Shown here in pieces: positions 1 to 8,130 of a DNA stretch of 64,000 nt. Origin of the DNA: CAWJMF01 sp963843945 (GTDB taxonomy: Bacteria; Vulcanimicrobiota; Vulcanimicrobiia; Vulcanimicrobiales; Vulcanimicrobiaceae); assembly GCA_963843945.1 (NCBI GenBank), contig CAWJMF010000002.1, positions 744,001 to 808,000 on the forward strand, written 5' to 3'. Under the pieces are notes generated by a model. That model worked only from the letters and a program-made list of their open reading frames with translations, did no database searches and was not told the DNA's origin. Positions within the stretch are counted from its first letter, which is position 1, and each line of letters begins with the position of its first letter. Made by a program: the position numbers and the translations under genes.

Positions 1-214
1 ACAGGGCACACCGTCACTCCTCCGCGCGTGCAACAAAAAACGTGCGCGAAAACCTATGCGACATCGCAGCAAGCAGGGGCTACCTGACGATGATTTTAGC
101 GAGCATTCGCCTTCGACCCGTAGCGAGACATGCTCGCAACGCGACAAGGTCGAAAGGCCAGAGAGGCAAGATGTGCGCTACCTTGGCAGCCCGGCTTCCT
201 AGGGGATTGTCGTC

Positions 215-1417
215 ATGAGCATCGCCGATGCGGCCGTCATCGGCGCCGGCCCGTACGGCCTCTCGATTGCGGCGTATCTGCGGAGGCGCCATTTGAACGT
301 CCGCGTGTTCGGACGCCCGATGGAAACCTGGCGCGAGCACATGCCCAAGGGGATGCACCTGAAATCGGAAGGCTTCGCGTCGCAGCTTTTCGATCCGGAC
401 GGCAAGCTCACGCTGGCGAATTTCTGCAGCGCAGCCGGATCGGCTACGCGGACGTCGGCCTCCCCGTCGCGCTCGCTACGTTTTGCGACTACGGCGTCGC
501 CTTTGCAAAAAAGTTCGTGCCCGATTTGGACGCTCGCGAAGTGACCGGCGTCGCGCGGGCGGCCGGCCATTTTACGCTGACGCTGGACGACGGCGAAACC
601 GTCGACGCGCGGCGCGTCATCGTCGCCGTAGGCATCAGTCATTTTGCGTACGAGCCCCCGGTATTCGAACGCTGCTGCCCGAGCTCGCGATGCACAGTTC
701 GCGCTATCACGACTACGCGCGCTTCAAAGGCGAACGCGTCGTCGTCGTCGGAGCCGGAGCCTCTGCCGTCGACGTTGCCGTTTCGTTGCACGAAGCGGCG
801 CCTTTCCGTCGCTCGTGGCCCGCACCGCAAAACTTGCCTTTCACGAGCCACCTCAGCTGAAGCGTCCCTTCTCCACCCGTCTTCGCTATCCGCGTTCGGG
901 TCTGGGCTGCGGCCTCAAGTCGCGCTTCTTCACCGACATGCCGGACGCGTTCGCGCTGCTTCCCCGCGCCTTTCGCGCGCGCGCGGTGCGCACGCAACTC
1001 GGACCCGCGCCGTGCTGGTTCACGTAGGACGTCTTCGTAGCGAACGTTCCGACGCATCTCGGGGTCACGCTCGAGCGCTGCGCGGTCGTGGACGGCCGCG
1101 CCGCACTGGACGTTCGCGACCAAAGCGGCGCGCCGACTCGCATCGTGGCAGAGCGCGCCATCGCAGCGACCGGCTATCGCGTCGATCTGCGCCGTCTGCC
1201 CTTTGGAGGCGACGACCTGCGCGAGGCAATTCGCGTGTACGCGGACGCGCCGCTCCTCACGCGCAACTTCGAGTCGTCCGTTCCGGGCCTGTACTTCGTT
1301 GGGCTGTCCGCCGCGGCCACCTTCGGTCCGCTGCTGCGCTTCGCGTACGGCGCGCGCTTCGCCGCTACGCGCCTGCGCGCGCATCTCGCGCCGAACGGCC
1401 GGCTTGCAAAGCGCTGA
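215..1417 (+). pseudogene. Broken FAD/NAD(P)-binding monooxygenase-like oxidoreductase
   Basis: The first frame begins with MSIADAAVIGAGPYGLSIAA, a Rossmann GxGxxG FAD site at the N-terminus, with the Shine-Dalgarno-like AGGGGA just upstream of the ATG at 215. A second dinucleotide site (VVVVGAGASAVDVA) lies near 735-775, and the C-terminal part (ATGYRVDL, then VPGLYFVGLSAAATFGP) is typical of flavin-containing monooxygenase or thioredoxin-reductase-like proteins. The reading frame must change three times, near 430, 665 and 795, each time as if one base were missing. An in-frame TAG also lies at 1026-1028, between WFT and DVFVANVP. All four pieces join into one collinear protein of about 400 residues, so this is one interrupted gene. 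True decay and poor sequence cannot be separated here. The substrate is unknown. Confidence 0.75.
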
Positions 1418-2585
1418 GCGGCCCAGCTGCCTGATCGCTACCTGCGAGAGCTGGTGGTCGACCGCGACGCTGCCGGCACTCCTCGACAAGCGGTTCGCCG
1501 TCACCGGCCTCTCGCCCGGCTCGCTGAGTTTGAGCCGTCACGTCAGGCGAAAGGTAACCTGTTCGCGCGATCCCGTCGCGGCGGCTGCGGCGCTGCGCGA
1601 CCTCGTCGCCAAAAAGCGCTTCGATTGGGTCATCGTGGCCGACGATGCGCTGTTTCGCGCGCTGCTGGAAAGCGGCAGCCGCGAGCGGCTTCGCAGCTGG
1701 TTTCCGGTCGATCCCGAGCGCGACGACCTCATCGCGCTGGTCAGCTCGAAACACGCCTTCGCGGAACGGGCGGCCGAGTTCGCCGTTCCGGTTCCGGAGA
1801 GCCGGACGGCAACGACGGTCGAGGCCTGCTGCCGGCAAGCCGCGGCCCGAGGATATCCGCTCGTCGTGAAGGGTCCGCACGGATTCTCGGGCTCCGAGGT
1901 CTGTCTCGCCGCGACGGAAGATGCCTTACGCCGCGCCTGCGAAAGGTTCTTCGAACGCCACGCTACGGTCTTGCTGCAACGCTTCGTCGACGGTCCGAGC
2001 GCAAGTGCCGCAGTCCGGTACCAACACGGAAATGCGCTCGCGTACAAGGCGTACGTTACCGAATGCGCCTTTCCGCGCGAGCATTCCGCAGGTACGGTGC
2101 ACCGCGCGTTCCATCATCCGTCCGTCGAGCCGATCGTGCGCGCGGTTGGAGCGGCGACGGGGTTTCACGGCATGGCCGGGATCGATTTTGTGCGAGACGC
2201 CAAAACCGACGAGATCTTCGTCCTGGAAGTCAATCCGCGGCCAACTAGCGCATTCGCCGGTATACGGGAAGATCGCGCCTTCTTCGGCCCGGCCGTCGCG
2301 CGTTTCGTCGGCGAACAGGGGGGTCCCGTTCGTGTCTACGATCTCAATGGGCGCGTACAAGTCTACTTTCCGAGCTACGCCTTTTACTTTCTCGGTCACG
2401 AGAGCAAACGCGATCCCGCGGCCTACCGGCGGCTCCTTTCGTGCTTGGGCGAAGCACGCGACGTCGAAGTCCCTCTTGCGGCGTGGGAGTTGGCGCGCTA
2501 CGCCGCGCGGTTCGCGTACGACCGAATCGGCGAGCGCTCTCCACGCTTGCGCGCCTGGATCGATGCGCGCCGGGGCGCGCTTTAG
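1404..2585 (+). CDS. ATP-grasp domain protein (carboxylate-amine ligase type)
   Basis: The protein is about 390 residues and has the ATP-grasp order: an N-terminal preATP-grasp region, then YPLVVKGPHGFSGSEV (ATP-binding lysine and glycine loop), LLQRFVDGPSAS, and GIDFVRDAKTDEIFVLEVNPRP, the Mg-binding acidic and Asn motif. Proteins of this fold join a carboxylate to an amine or thiol using ATP; the specific substrate cannot be told. The start is uncertain because no ATG lies near the N-terminus. TTG at 1404 would overlap the end of the broken flavoprotein gene, and CTG at 1431 is an alternative. The overlap suggests the two genes once formed one transcription unit, perhaps a small biosynthetic cassette. 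Confidence 0.75.
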   Translation: MQSAERPSCLIATCESWWSTATLPALLDKRFAVTGLSPGSLSLSRHVRRKVTCSRDPVAAAAALRDLVAKKRFDWVIVADDALFRALLESGSRERLRSWFPVDPERDDLIALVSSKHAFAERAAEFAVPVPESRTATTVEACCRQAAARGYPLVVKGPHGFSGSEVCLAATEDALRRACERFFERHATVLLQRFVDGPSASAAVRYQHGNALAYKAYVTECAFPREHSAGTVHRAFHHPSVEPIVRAVGAATGFHGMAGIDFVRDAKTDEIFVLEVNPRPTSAFAGIREDRAFFGPAVARFVGEQGGPVRVYDLNGRVQVYFPSYAFYFLGHESKRDPAAYRRLLSCLGEARDVEVPLAAWELARYAARFAYDRIGERSPRLRAWIDARRGAL

Positions 2586-4438
2586 CGCTGCATGCGCTTC
2601 TGGAGTTTTTGCAGCAGCGCCGAAACTTCATCGGCAGCTACCTTATCGCCGACCTGTTGATACAGCGCAAGCGACTGCTGGTACGCCGTTTGCGCCTCCC
2701 CTAAGCGTCCCTGGCGGAAGGCGACGCTGCCTTCGCCGCGCAGCGCTCGCGCTTTGCCGCTCGCGTCGCCGAGGTCGCGGAAAAGCGCCAGCGCCGCCTG
2801 GTACGAAACGAGCGCGTCGGCGTAGCGGTCCTGTTTGAACGCGATGTCGCCGATGGCCGCCTGTGCGCGCGCCTCACCGCTGCGGCCTCCGAGTTCCTTG
2901 TAGATAGCTTCGGCCTGCTGCTCCGACTGCAGCGCATCGTCGTAGCGGCCTTCTTCAAAGGCCGTGTAGCCTAAGCCGCGCAGGGCGCTCGCCTCGCCGT
3001 CGCGGTCGCCGATTTCGCGAAAGAGCGACAGCGCCGTCTGTTCGGACTCCGCGGCCTCACGGCGGTCGCCGAGCTTGTAGGCGTCCCGCCCGAGGTCGAC
3101 GAGTGCGCGCGCCTGCCCGTCTCGATCGCCCATGTCCTTGTAGAGCGCGATAGCTTGCCGTGCGCTGTCGCGCGCGTCGGAGTAGTGGCCTTCTCCGTAT
3201 CCGGCCGCGCCGATATTACGAAGCGCCCAGGCCTCGCCGTCACGGTCGCCGATGTCGCGAAATATTCCGAGCGCTGCGTTCTCGGATTGCAGCGCGTCGG
3301 CAAAGCGGCCTTGCTGGTTTGCAACCTCGCCGATTCCGTCGAGCGCCCGCGCCTCGCCGTCGCGATCGTGGACGGCTTGGAAAAGCGCGAGCGCGTCCTG
3401 CTGGGCTTGCAGCGCGTCCGCGAAGTGGCCTTGGCGCTCGAGGACGTAGCCGATCCGCGTCAGCGCCCTGCCCTCGAAGTCGCGGTCCCCGACGTCGCGC
3501 AGGAGTTCCAGCGCCTGCCGATTCGCTTTGAGCGCGTCGTCGTAGCGGCTCCAACCGTAGTCGATGAGACCGATGTCGTTGAGCGTGCGTCCTTCGCCGT
3601 CGCGATCGCCCAAATCGCGGACCAATGCGAGTCCCTGCTGTTCGCTCTGCAGCGCGTCGCCGTAGCGGCCCTGGAACCACTGGATGAGCCCGAGGTTGCG
3701 CAGCGCCGCGCTCAACGCGTAGTTGTCGCCCGAGCGGCGCGCCGCATCGACCTGCTGCTGGAAAAAAGTCTCCGCCTCGGCAAAGGTCGCGAACTTTCCC
3801 AGCAGCCAATTCTTCGTCGGATGGTACGTCGCTTCGGCGCGTCCGTCAGCGGAGATCGTATCGATTAACGACACGACCTTCATTTGAGAGCCGATCTGCA
3901 GGTAGCCCGTCTTCGTGATGTCGACCGCACCGCGCGTGCAGTCGATGGCAACCGTCGGCGTACTGGGGTCCAGGGCGTCGGAGTTGATCCAGAAAATCGT
4001 GCCGTGCACGCCGGCCATGATCGATTCGCCGGAGCGGACGCGAAAGAAATCGAGAGATTTCGGAACGATGTTGAAGATCGCTTTGCCGCCGTTGCTCGAG
4101 ACGAGTTCGCCGGAGCCGGTGGTTAGGAAGGTCACGCTCGAGCCGGGTTTGAGCGTCGCGGTGCTCTTGCCGCCAGTACTGACGACGACGACCTCCACCC
4201 CGGCCGGAACGTCGATGCGCGTGCCGTCGGCGATCGGCTCGTCGCGCCGGATCGAATTCTCCACGCTCCCGGAAGGGGCCGTGACCCGGACGCCCTGGGC
4301 GCTCGCGACGGACTTACCGTTCTGCAGAATATCCTGGACGGTGTGGGACCGCGGCGTTTGCGCAGCCGAGGGCGCGATCGTCCCGAAAAGCCCGACCGTG
4401 CAGAGGGCGAGGGCGAACAGAGCGCGCCGCAACTTCAT
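2582..4438 (-). CDS. Secreted FecR-domain protein with tandem tetratricopeptide repeats
   Basis: The chosen start (MKLRRALFALAL) gives a clear signal peptide ending in APSAAQ, so the protein of about 618 residues is exported. Residues about 40-200 form a FecR-like domain (for example GVRVTAPSG, TRIDVPAGVEVVV, ESIMAGVHGTIFWI). The rest is about ten 40-residue TPR units with a recurring GDRDGEARAL-type linker and YADALQSEQ helix. The DNA repeats with the same 120-bp period between about 2620 and 3720. TPR arrays mediate protein-protein contacts, and FecR domains occur in periplasmic sensors and scaffolds. No sigma factor gene is adjacent, so a signalling role is not shown. A longer start 36 bases upstream is possible but would precede the signal peptide. 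Confidence 0.8.
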   Translation of the reverse strand: MKLRRALFALALCTVGLFGTIAPSAAQTPRSHTVQDILQNGKSVASAQGVRVTAPSGSVENSIRRDEPIADGTRIDVPAGVEVVVVSTGGKSTATLKPGSSVTFLTTGSGELVSSNGGKAIFNIVPKSLDFFRVRSGESIMAGVHGTIFWINSDALDPSTPTVAIDCTRGAVDITKTGYLQIGSQMKVVSLIDTISADGRAEATYHPTKNWLLGKFATFAEAETFFQQQVDAARRSGDNYALSAALRNLGLIQWFQGRYGDALQSEQQGLALVRDLGDRDGEGRTLNDIGLIDYGWSRYDDALKANRQALELLRDVGDRDFEGRALTRIGYVLERQGHFADALQAQQDALALFQAVHDRDGEARALDGIGEVANQQGRFADALQSENAALGIFRDIGDRDGEAWALRNIGAAGYGEGHYSDARDSARQAIALYKDMGDRDGQARALVDLGRDAYKLGDRREAAESEQTALSLFREIGDRDGEASALRGLGYTAFEEGRYDDALQSEQQAEAIYKELGGRSGEARAQAAIGDIAFKQDRYADALVSYQAALALFRDLGDASGKARALRGEGSVAFRQGRLGEAQTAYQQSLALYQQVGDKVAADEVSALLQKLQKRMQR

Positions 4439-4571
4439 CTCGTGAAGATTCCCGCTTCTTCCGCGGGGCGCCATTTCTTTTCAGGAACGGCCCAAAAGCT
4501 GGGAATCTTCCAGACTTGCATGGGCGCGGGTCGTGCGGGGTAGAACTTCCTTCAAAGCGGGGAGGACGCAG

Positions 4572-4904
4572 ATGGTTGGGATGCGATCGTATTCTCGGGG
4601 TGGAGCGCTCGTATTCGAGCTGTGCGGCGAACACGACGTGTCGACGATTCCGCAGATCGAGCCCGCGATCGCGAACGCCATCGCCGACGAACCGCGCATC
4701 GTGTTCGATCTGACCGAATGCACGTATCTCGACTCGTCGATCGTGTCGATGCTGCTGCGAAGCTATAAACTGCTTTCGAAGCGCATGCGAATCGTCGCTC
4801 CCGCGAGCTCGCAGGCTCGGCGGGTGCTAGGCGTGACGCAGTTCGACAAGTACGTCAAAGTCTTTCCCGACGTCAACGAAGCCTTGGCCGACGCGGCAGC
4901 TTAA
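4572..4904 (+). CDS. STAS-domain protein (anti-sigma factor antagonist-like)
   Basis: The 110-residue protein fits a single STAS domain: LVFELCGEHDVSTIPQIEPA, RIVFDLTECTYLDSSIVSML and FDKYVKVFPDVNEALADA. The serines in LDSSIVS lie where SpoIIAA-type antagonists are phosphorylated by a partner kinase. ATG 4572 is preferred over an upstream ATG at 4533 because GGGGAGG lies just before it and the domain starts right after. It is transcribed divergently from the FecR-TPR gene. No partner kinase or phosphatase gene is adjacent. A role in partner-switching control of a sigma factor or another output is inferred from the family only. Confidence 0.8.
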   Translation: MVGMRSYSRGGALVFELCGEHDVSTIPQIEPAIANAIADEPRIVFDLTECTYLDSSIVSMLLRSYKLLSKRMRIVAPASSQARRVLGVTQFDKYVKVFPDVNEALADAAA

Positions 4905-4943
4905 GCTCGCGGCGACACTCTTCAACCCGCTGAGCCGGAGAAG

Positions 4944-5309
4944 CTACGTTCGAGCGCGAGCCTGAAGCGACGCATAGCCGTTCGAGTTCTCGTGCGATTT
5001 GATCCATGCGGCCAGCAAACGGCTACCGGCCATCGTGATCTGCCGGAAGATGTCGGCATCCGACAAACGCCAGTCTAAATTCTCGACGGGAATCGATTCG
5101 CTGCCGGTCGGCACGTCCGGGTCCATGCGGTGCAGCGTGACCTCGACCGTATTGAGGTCGGCCGAAGGCGTGAAGCTCAAACGCCACCCCGGCGACGCCG
5201 TCTGCCACTGGTAAGCGAGGCGCTGGGCGGTGCGGCAAGCCAAGTCGGCGCGCCCGACCTTTTCGAAATCGACAACCTTCTGCTTCACACGTTCAAGAAT
5301 CGGCGCCAT
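4944..5309 (-). CDS. Hypothetical protein, 121 residues
   Basis: I do not recognise a family. The product is a soluble-looking protein without signal peptide or membrane segment. It has an amphipathic N-terminal helix (MAPILERVKQKVVDFEKVG), a central beta-rich part (PGWRLSFTPSADLNTVEVTL) and a C-terminal helix ending near LLAAWIKSHENSNG. Codon use matches the neighbours, which supports a real gene. It is followed on the same strand by the small lipoprotein and ABM-domain genes only in the opposite order of transcription (they lie upstream of it), so all three could share a transcript. Confidence 0.55.
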   Translation of the reverse strand: MAPILERVKQKVVDFEKVGRADLACRTAQRLAYQWQTASPGWRLSFTPSADLNTVEVTLHRMDPDVPTGSESIPVENLDWRLSDADIFRQITMAGSRLLAAWIKSHENSNGYASLQARART

Positions 5310-5369
5310 GCCTCGATTCTTTACCGATGTAGCGTCACAAACGCCGCCGACGTGCGGCTCGAGCCGCGT

Positions 5370-5633
5370 TCACTCCTTCGAGCGCGCTCCCTCCTCGCTG
5401 TCCAACACGCAGAAGTATTGAAATCCGTCTTCGGGATCGCGGAGAGCGGCCGCCGGGGTTCCCGGGGCGGGCCGACTCTGGGCAATCAAATCGAGGCGGG
5501 CCTTCTCGCACGCGCTTGCCGTTTCGAAGGGTCCGGCCGACACGCCGGCGCGTGGCGACGTGGTTTCGACGTACCAGTGACGTGGCGGCCCGCAACTCGT
5601 CAAGAGCAACGCGGCGATTGCGGCCGACTTCAC
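5370..5633 (-). CDS. Small predicted lipoprotein, 87 residues
   Basis: Starting at GTG 5633, the protein opens with a short lipoprotein signal (KSAAIAALLLTSCGPP), whose LTSC fits a lipobox with the lipidated cysteine near residue 14. The rest (RHWYVETTSPRAGVSAGPF, later GFQYFCVLDSEE) is a small domain with two more cysteines (SACEKA and YFCVL) that could form a disulfide. The GTG start is chosen because it directly precedes the hydrophobic signal; longer in-frame starts would put about 130 unrelated residues before it. Function unknown. Confidence 0.6.
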   Translation of the reverse strand: MKSAAIAALLLTSCGPPRHWYVETTSPRAGVSAGPFETASACEKARLDLIAQSRPAPGTPAAALRDPEDGFQYFCVLDSEEGARSKE

Positions 5634-5667
5634 GGGCTGGGATCGTGCCTTCTCGGCGACCGCAACG

Positions 5668-5964
5668 TCATATCGGGTCGAGCAGCTCAGCCGCGCGCTG
5701 CTGCGCGAGCGGCCGGACTCCCTCGAGCACGAGGCGTTTGAAATGTTCGCTCGCCATGTGCGTCTCCTGCGCCGCCGCGTCGCGGTACTGTTCCCACAGC
5801 ACGAACACATTCGGTCGCTCTCGGCTCCGGGCGACGTCGAAACCCGCCACACCCGCTTCCTTACGCGATGTATCGCGCAGTTCGCGAAGCAGCGCTTCGG
5901 CCTTGTCGGCGTTCTCGGGAGCAAAGGTGAAATGAATGCATTGGACCAGCACGTCGCCCTCCAC
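5668..5964 (-). CDS. Antibiotic biosynthesis monooxygenase (ABM) domain protein
   Basis: The 98-residue product matches the dimeric alpha+beta barrel ABM/YgiN fold: CIHFTFAPENADKAEALLRE, then NVFVLWEQYRDAAAQETHM and SEHFKRLVLEGVRPL. Members are small quinol monooxygenases or heme-degrading-like enzymes, and many act on toxic or reactive aromatics. The conserved WEQYRD and the HxxSEHF stretch are present. It lies just upstream of the small lipoprotein on the same strand. The substrate is unknown. Confidence 0.75.
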   Translation of the reverse strand: MEGDVLVQCIHFTFAPENADKAEALLRELRDTSRKEAGVAGFDVARSRERPNVFVLWEQYRDAAAQETHMASEHFKRLVLEGVRPLAQQRAAELLDPI

Positions 5965-6074
5965 AGGTTCGAGCAGTTCGCAGCATCATTATAGTCCAAC
6001 GGAGGTGACGCGTATTGCAAGACACGCGCTGCTTTGCTTTCACTCGTGTGGCGGACCGAGGGCAGTGGGTGCCG

Positions 6075-7571
6075 CTACGCCGCAGTAGCCGCTCCGAACC
6101 AGGTGGTTAGCGCCTCAGCAAGGTCCGGGGAGTCGCGGCCTCCCACCCAGGCGACATGGCCATCGGGCCGAATCAAAACCGCGCTAGGAGCGGTGACCGC
6201 GCCAAGTGCCGGCAATTCCCACGCGCCGTCATATTTGGCGTCGAGCAGTTGGACCCGATCCGCCCACGGCGTAATGTCGAAGCCGCCCGGCTCACCGAGG
6301 TTCAGCAGCACCGGCCGGGCATGGTGCAGCAGGCTGAATAACCGTAGTGGGCCACCACGGGCGACGAGATCGAGATCGGGCATGCGGCGTCCGACCAGCG
6401 GATGTCGCCCGCCGAGATCGTAGTGAACGTCTAGGCCGGACATCATCCCGGCGAATTGTCTGCGCGGCTCGTCCATGCCGAGTAGCTCGGACATGGTGTC
6501 GCGGAGAGCGTTGGTGCGCTCGTCAGGGCGGCGAAGCGCGACTGCGGCCATCGAGTTGCGCAACGCGCGAGCAGCGATCGGGTGGCGCTCCGCGTGGTAG
6601 GTATCCAACAGGCTCTCCGGTGACGTCCGCTTCACCACCTGGGCTAGCTTCCAGCCTAAATTCACCGCGTCTTGGACCCCAAGGTTGAGGCCCTGGCCGC
6701 CATCCGGGGCGTGCACGTGCGCCGCGTCGCCCGCGATGAGGACCCGCCCCTTGCGGTAGGCCGTGGCCTGGCGAGTCATGTCGGTGAACCGAGAAATCCC
6801 AATGGGACTGTGCATCCCGTAGTCGGTTCCGCAAACAGCGATAAGCGCTTCGCTGAGATCGCGCAGCGTGGGCTCGCTCGCAGGTCCGACGTGCCGTTCG
6901 GTCACCATGACCCTCACTGGCCCACCTTCCCGGAAGACCACCTCGCCGTTGCGGATCTCGTACTCCGCCTTGCCGAAGGAGTGGATGCCGAAGGCATCGC
7001 GATGGATGCCGAATGGCGGCTCCTCCGCCATCTCGACCTCGCCGATGAGGCTGCTGGTTGTCGGATCCCAGCCGGCGAACTCGATCCCGGCCGCTTTGCG
7101 GATCAGACTGCGGCCTCCATCGCACCCAGCGAGATATTTCGTCCGCAACGACCGGCCATCGTCCAGCGCGACGTCAACGCCGTCGTCGTCCTGCACGAAT
7201 CCCGTCACTTCACGCCCGCGGGAGGTCGACACTCCCAACTCGCCGACCCAGCCGGCCAGTATGCGTTCGATGTGTTTCTGCCACAGCCCGAGCCCGTAGT
7301 TGTGCCGGGTTGGAAAATCGCTGATGTCCAACTTTGTCCCAGCGAACGCTGCCACCTGAGCCACTTGTCCCTCTGAGAGGAAGCGCTCCGCGATTCCGCG
7401 CTGATCGAAAACCTCGATCGTGCGCGAATGCAGCCCGCCGGCGCGCCAGCCCGCGAGGTCTTGGCTGGTGCGCCGCTCGACGATGGCAACAGCGACGTTC
7501 GCCAGTGCCAGCTCGGCCGCCAACATCAGGCCGGTCGGGCCCGCGCCTACCACGATCACGTCGGCATGCAT
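6075..7571 (-). CDS. FAD-dependent aromatic hydroxylase (PheA/TfdB family, rifampicin monooxygenase-like)
   Basis: The 498-residue protein has the group A flavoprotein hydroxylase signatures: the N-terminal VIVVGAGPTGLMLAAELA FAD site, a DG motif in LAGCDGGRSLIRKAAGI (about residue 150), and the second FAD motif VLIAGDAAHVHAPDGGQG near residue 270. A C-terminal thioredoxin-like domain ends the protein. Length and layout match rifampicin monooxygenase (Rox) and related polyketide or tetracycline hydroxylases. It uses NAD(P)H and O2 to hydroxylate aromatic rings; antibiotic inactivation is possible but not shown. It stands alone. Its codon and base use looks a little less strict at third positions than its neighbours, which hints at acquisition, perhaps from an actinobacterium; this is an impression. 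Confidence 0.85.
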   Translation of the reverse strand: MHADVIVVGAGPTGLMLAAELALANVAVAIVERRTSQDLAGWRAGGLHSRTIEVFDQRGIAERFLSEGQVAQVAAFAGTKLDISDFPTRHNYGLGLWQKHIERILAGWVGELGVSTSRGREVTGFVQDDDGVDVALDDGRSLRTKYLAGCDGGRSLIRKAAGIEFAGWDPTTSSLIGEVEMAEEPPFGIHRDAFGIHSFGKAEYEIRNGEVVFREGGPVRVMVTERHVGPASEPTLRDLSEALIAVCGTDYGMHSPIGISRFTDMTRQATAYRKGRVLIAGDAAHVHAPDGGQGLNLGVQDAVNLGWKLAQVVKRTSPESLLDTYHAERHPIAARALRNSMAAVALRRPDERTNALRDTMSELLGMDEPRRQFAGMMSGLDVHYDLGGRHPLVGRRMPDLDLVARGGPLRLFSLLHHARPVLLNLGEPGGFDITPWADRVQLLDAKYDGAWELPALGAVTAPSAVLIRPDGHVAWVGGRDSPDLAEALTTWFGAATAA

Positions 7572-7649
7572 TACGGGACACTCTCCTCACGGTTCGCGGC
7601 CGCGCGCGACCGATTCGTCGCCCCGCAATTATGCCGCACCACCCGAGGC

Positions 7650-7680
7650 TTGCCGCAAGCCCCCCGGTGCGGTGTATAAT
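7650..7680 (+). promoter_or_regulatory. Possible sigma70-type promoter
   Basis: TTGCCG at 7650-7655 and a perfect TATAAT at 7675-7680 are separated by 19 bases, which is long for a standard promoter. It points to the right, where no plus-strand gene starts for about 450 bases. It could drive a small RNA that includes the hairpin at 7700-7718, or be fortuitous. Confidence 0.3.
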
Positions 7681-7699
7681 GAACGTGGAGAGGCGGCGT

Positions 7700-7718
7700 T
7701 GCGCCCTTTTTGGGCGCA
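7700..7718. other. Short perfect hairpin with T5 loop
   Basis: TGCGCCC and GGGCGCA form a perfect 7-bp stem around a TTTTT loop. The hairpin lies 20 bases after the promoter-like TATAAT. There is no T-tract after the stem on either strand, so it is not a classical terminator. Confidence 0.4.
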
Positions 7719-7836
7719 GTCGACCCAGCTTGCGGCGCTGATAACCAACTGAACGCCACACCGCATCGAGCATCACTCGTACGCGACTCGGCCCGACACG
7801 ATCGGAACGATTGCGCGGATGAGAATCATCCACGAA

Positions 7837-7865
7837 GAAAACGCCCATCCCTGACGGGACGGGCG
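7837..7865 (-). terminator. Rho-independent terminator of tRNA-Phe
   Basis: Read on the minus strand, CGCCC/GGGCG and TCCC/GGGA form a nine-pair stem with one mismatch around a 4-base loop, followed directly by TTTTC. It lies just downstream of the minus-strand tRNA-Phe, as expected for its terminator. Confidence 0.65.
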
Positions 7866-7877
7866 GTGAACTGAATG

Positions 7878-7950
7878 TGCCGAGAGCCAGAATCGAACTG
7901 GCGACACCAGGTTTTTCAGACCTGTGCTCTACCGACTGAGCTATCTCGGC
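7878..7950 (-). tRNA. tRNA-Phe (GAA)
   Basis: The reverse strand folds as a full cloverleaf of 73 bases. The acceptor stem is GCCGAGA with CTCTCGGC plus discriminator A, the D arm contains AGCTCAGTCGGTAGAGC, the anticodon loop is CTGAAAA with anticodon GAA, and the T arm contains GTTCGATTC. CCA is not encoded. It is followed by its own terminator. Confidence 0.95.
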
Positions 7951-8130
7951 GAAGGCTCAACGCTTCGGGCCGCTCTGCCGCCTTTATCTCAGATTCAACG
8001 GCCAAGCGCCAGCCTCGCGGGTTCGCTGGCCCCGTCCGGCACCCTCCAGGACAGTGGGGGGTTGGGCTTGCCTTGCCGTGCCGGGGCCTTTTCGAAGGCA
8101 CCCAACGTAGGCGCTCCACAAGGGTTTGAT

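Larger units (their letters stand above)
7572..7836. other. Non-coding gap between flavoprotein gene and tRNA-Phe terminator
   Basis: No convincing gene is seen in this stretch of about 265 bases; with its right flank it is the only gene-free region over 300 bases in the window. It contains a plus-strand promoter-like pair and a short hairpin (listed separately). The remainder shows no repeat, no coding pattern and no tRNA-like structure. Confidence 0.5.

Noticed and set aside
2600..3720. CRISPR-like array, from the regular 120-bp periodicity.
   Set aside because: The period equals 40 codons and encodes TPR units in one open frame; there are no unique spacers.
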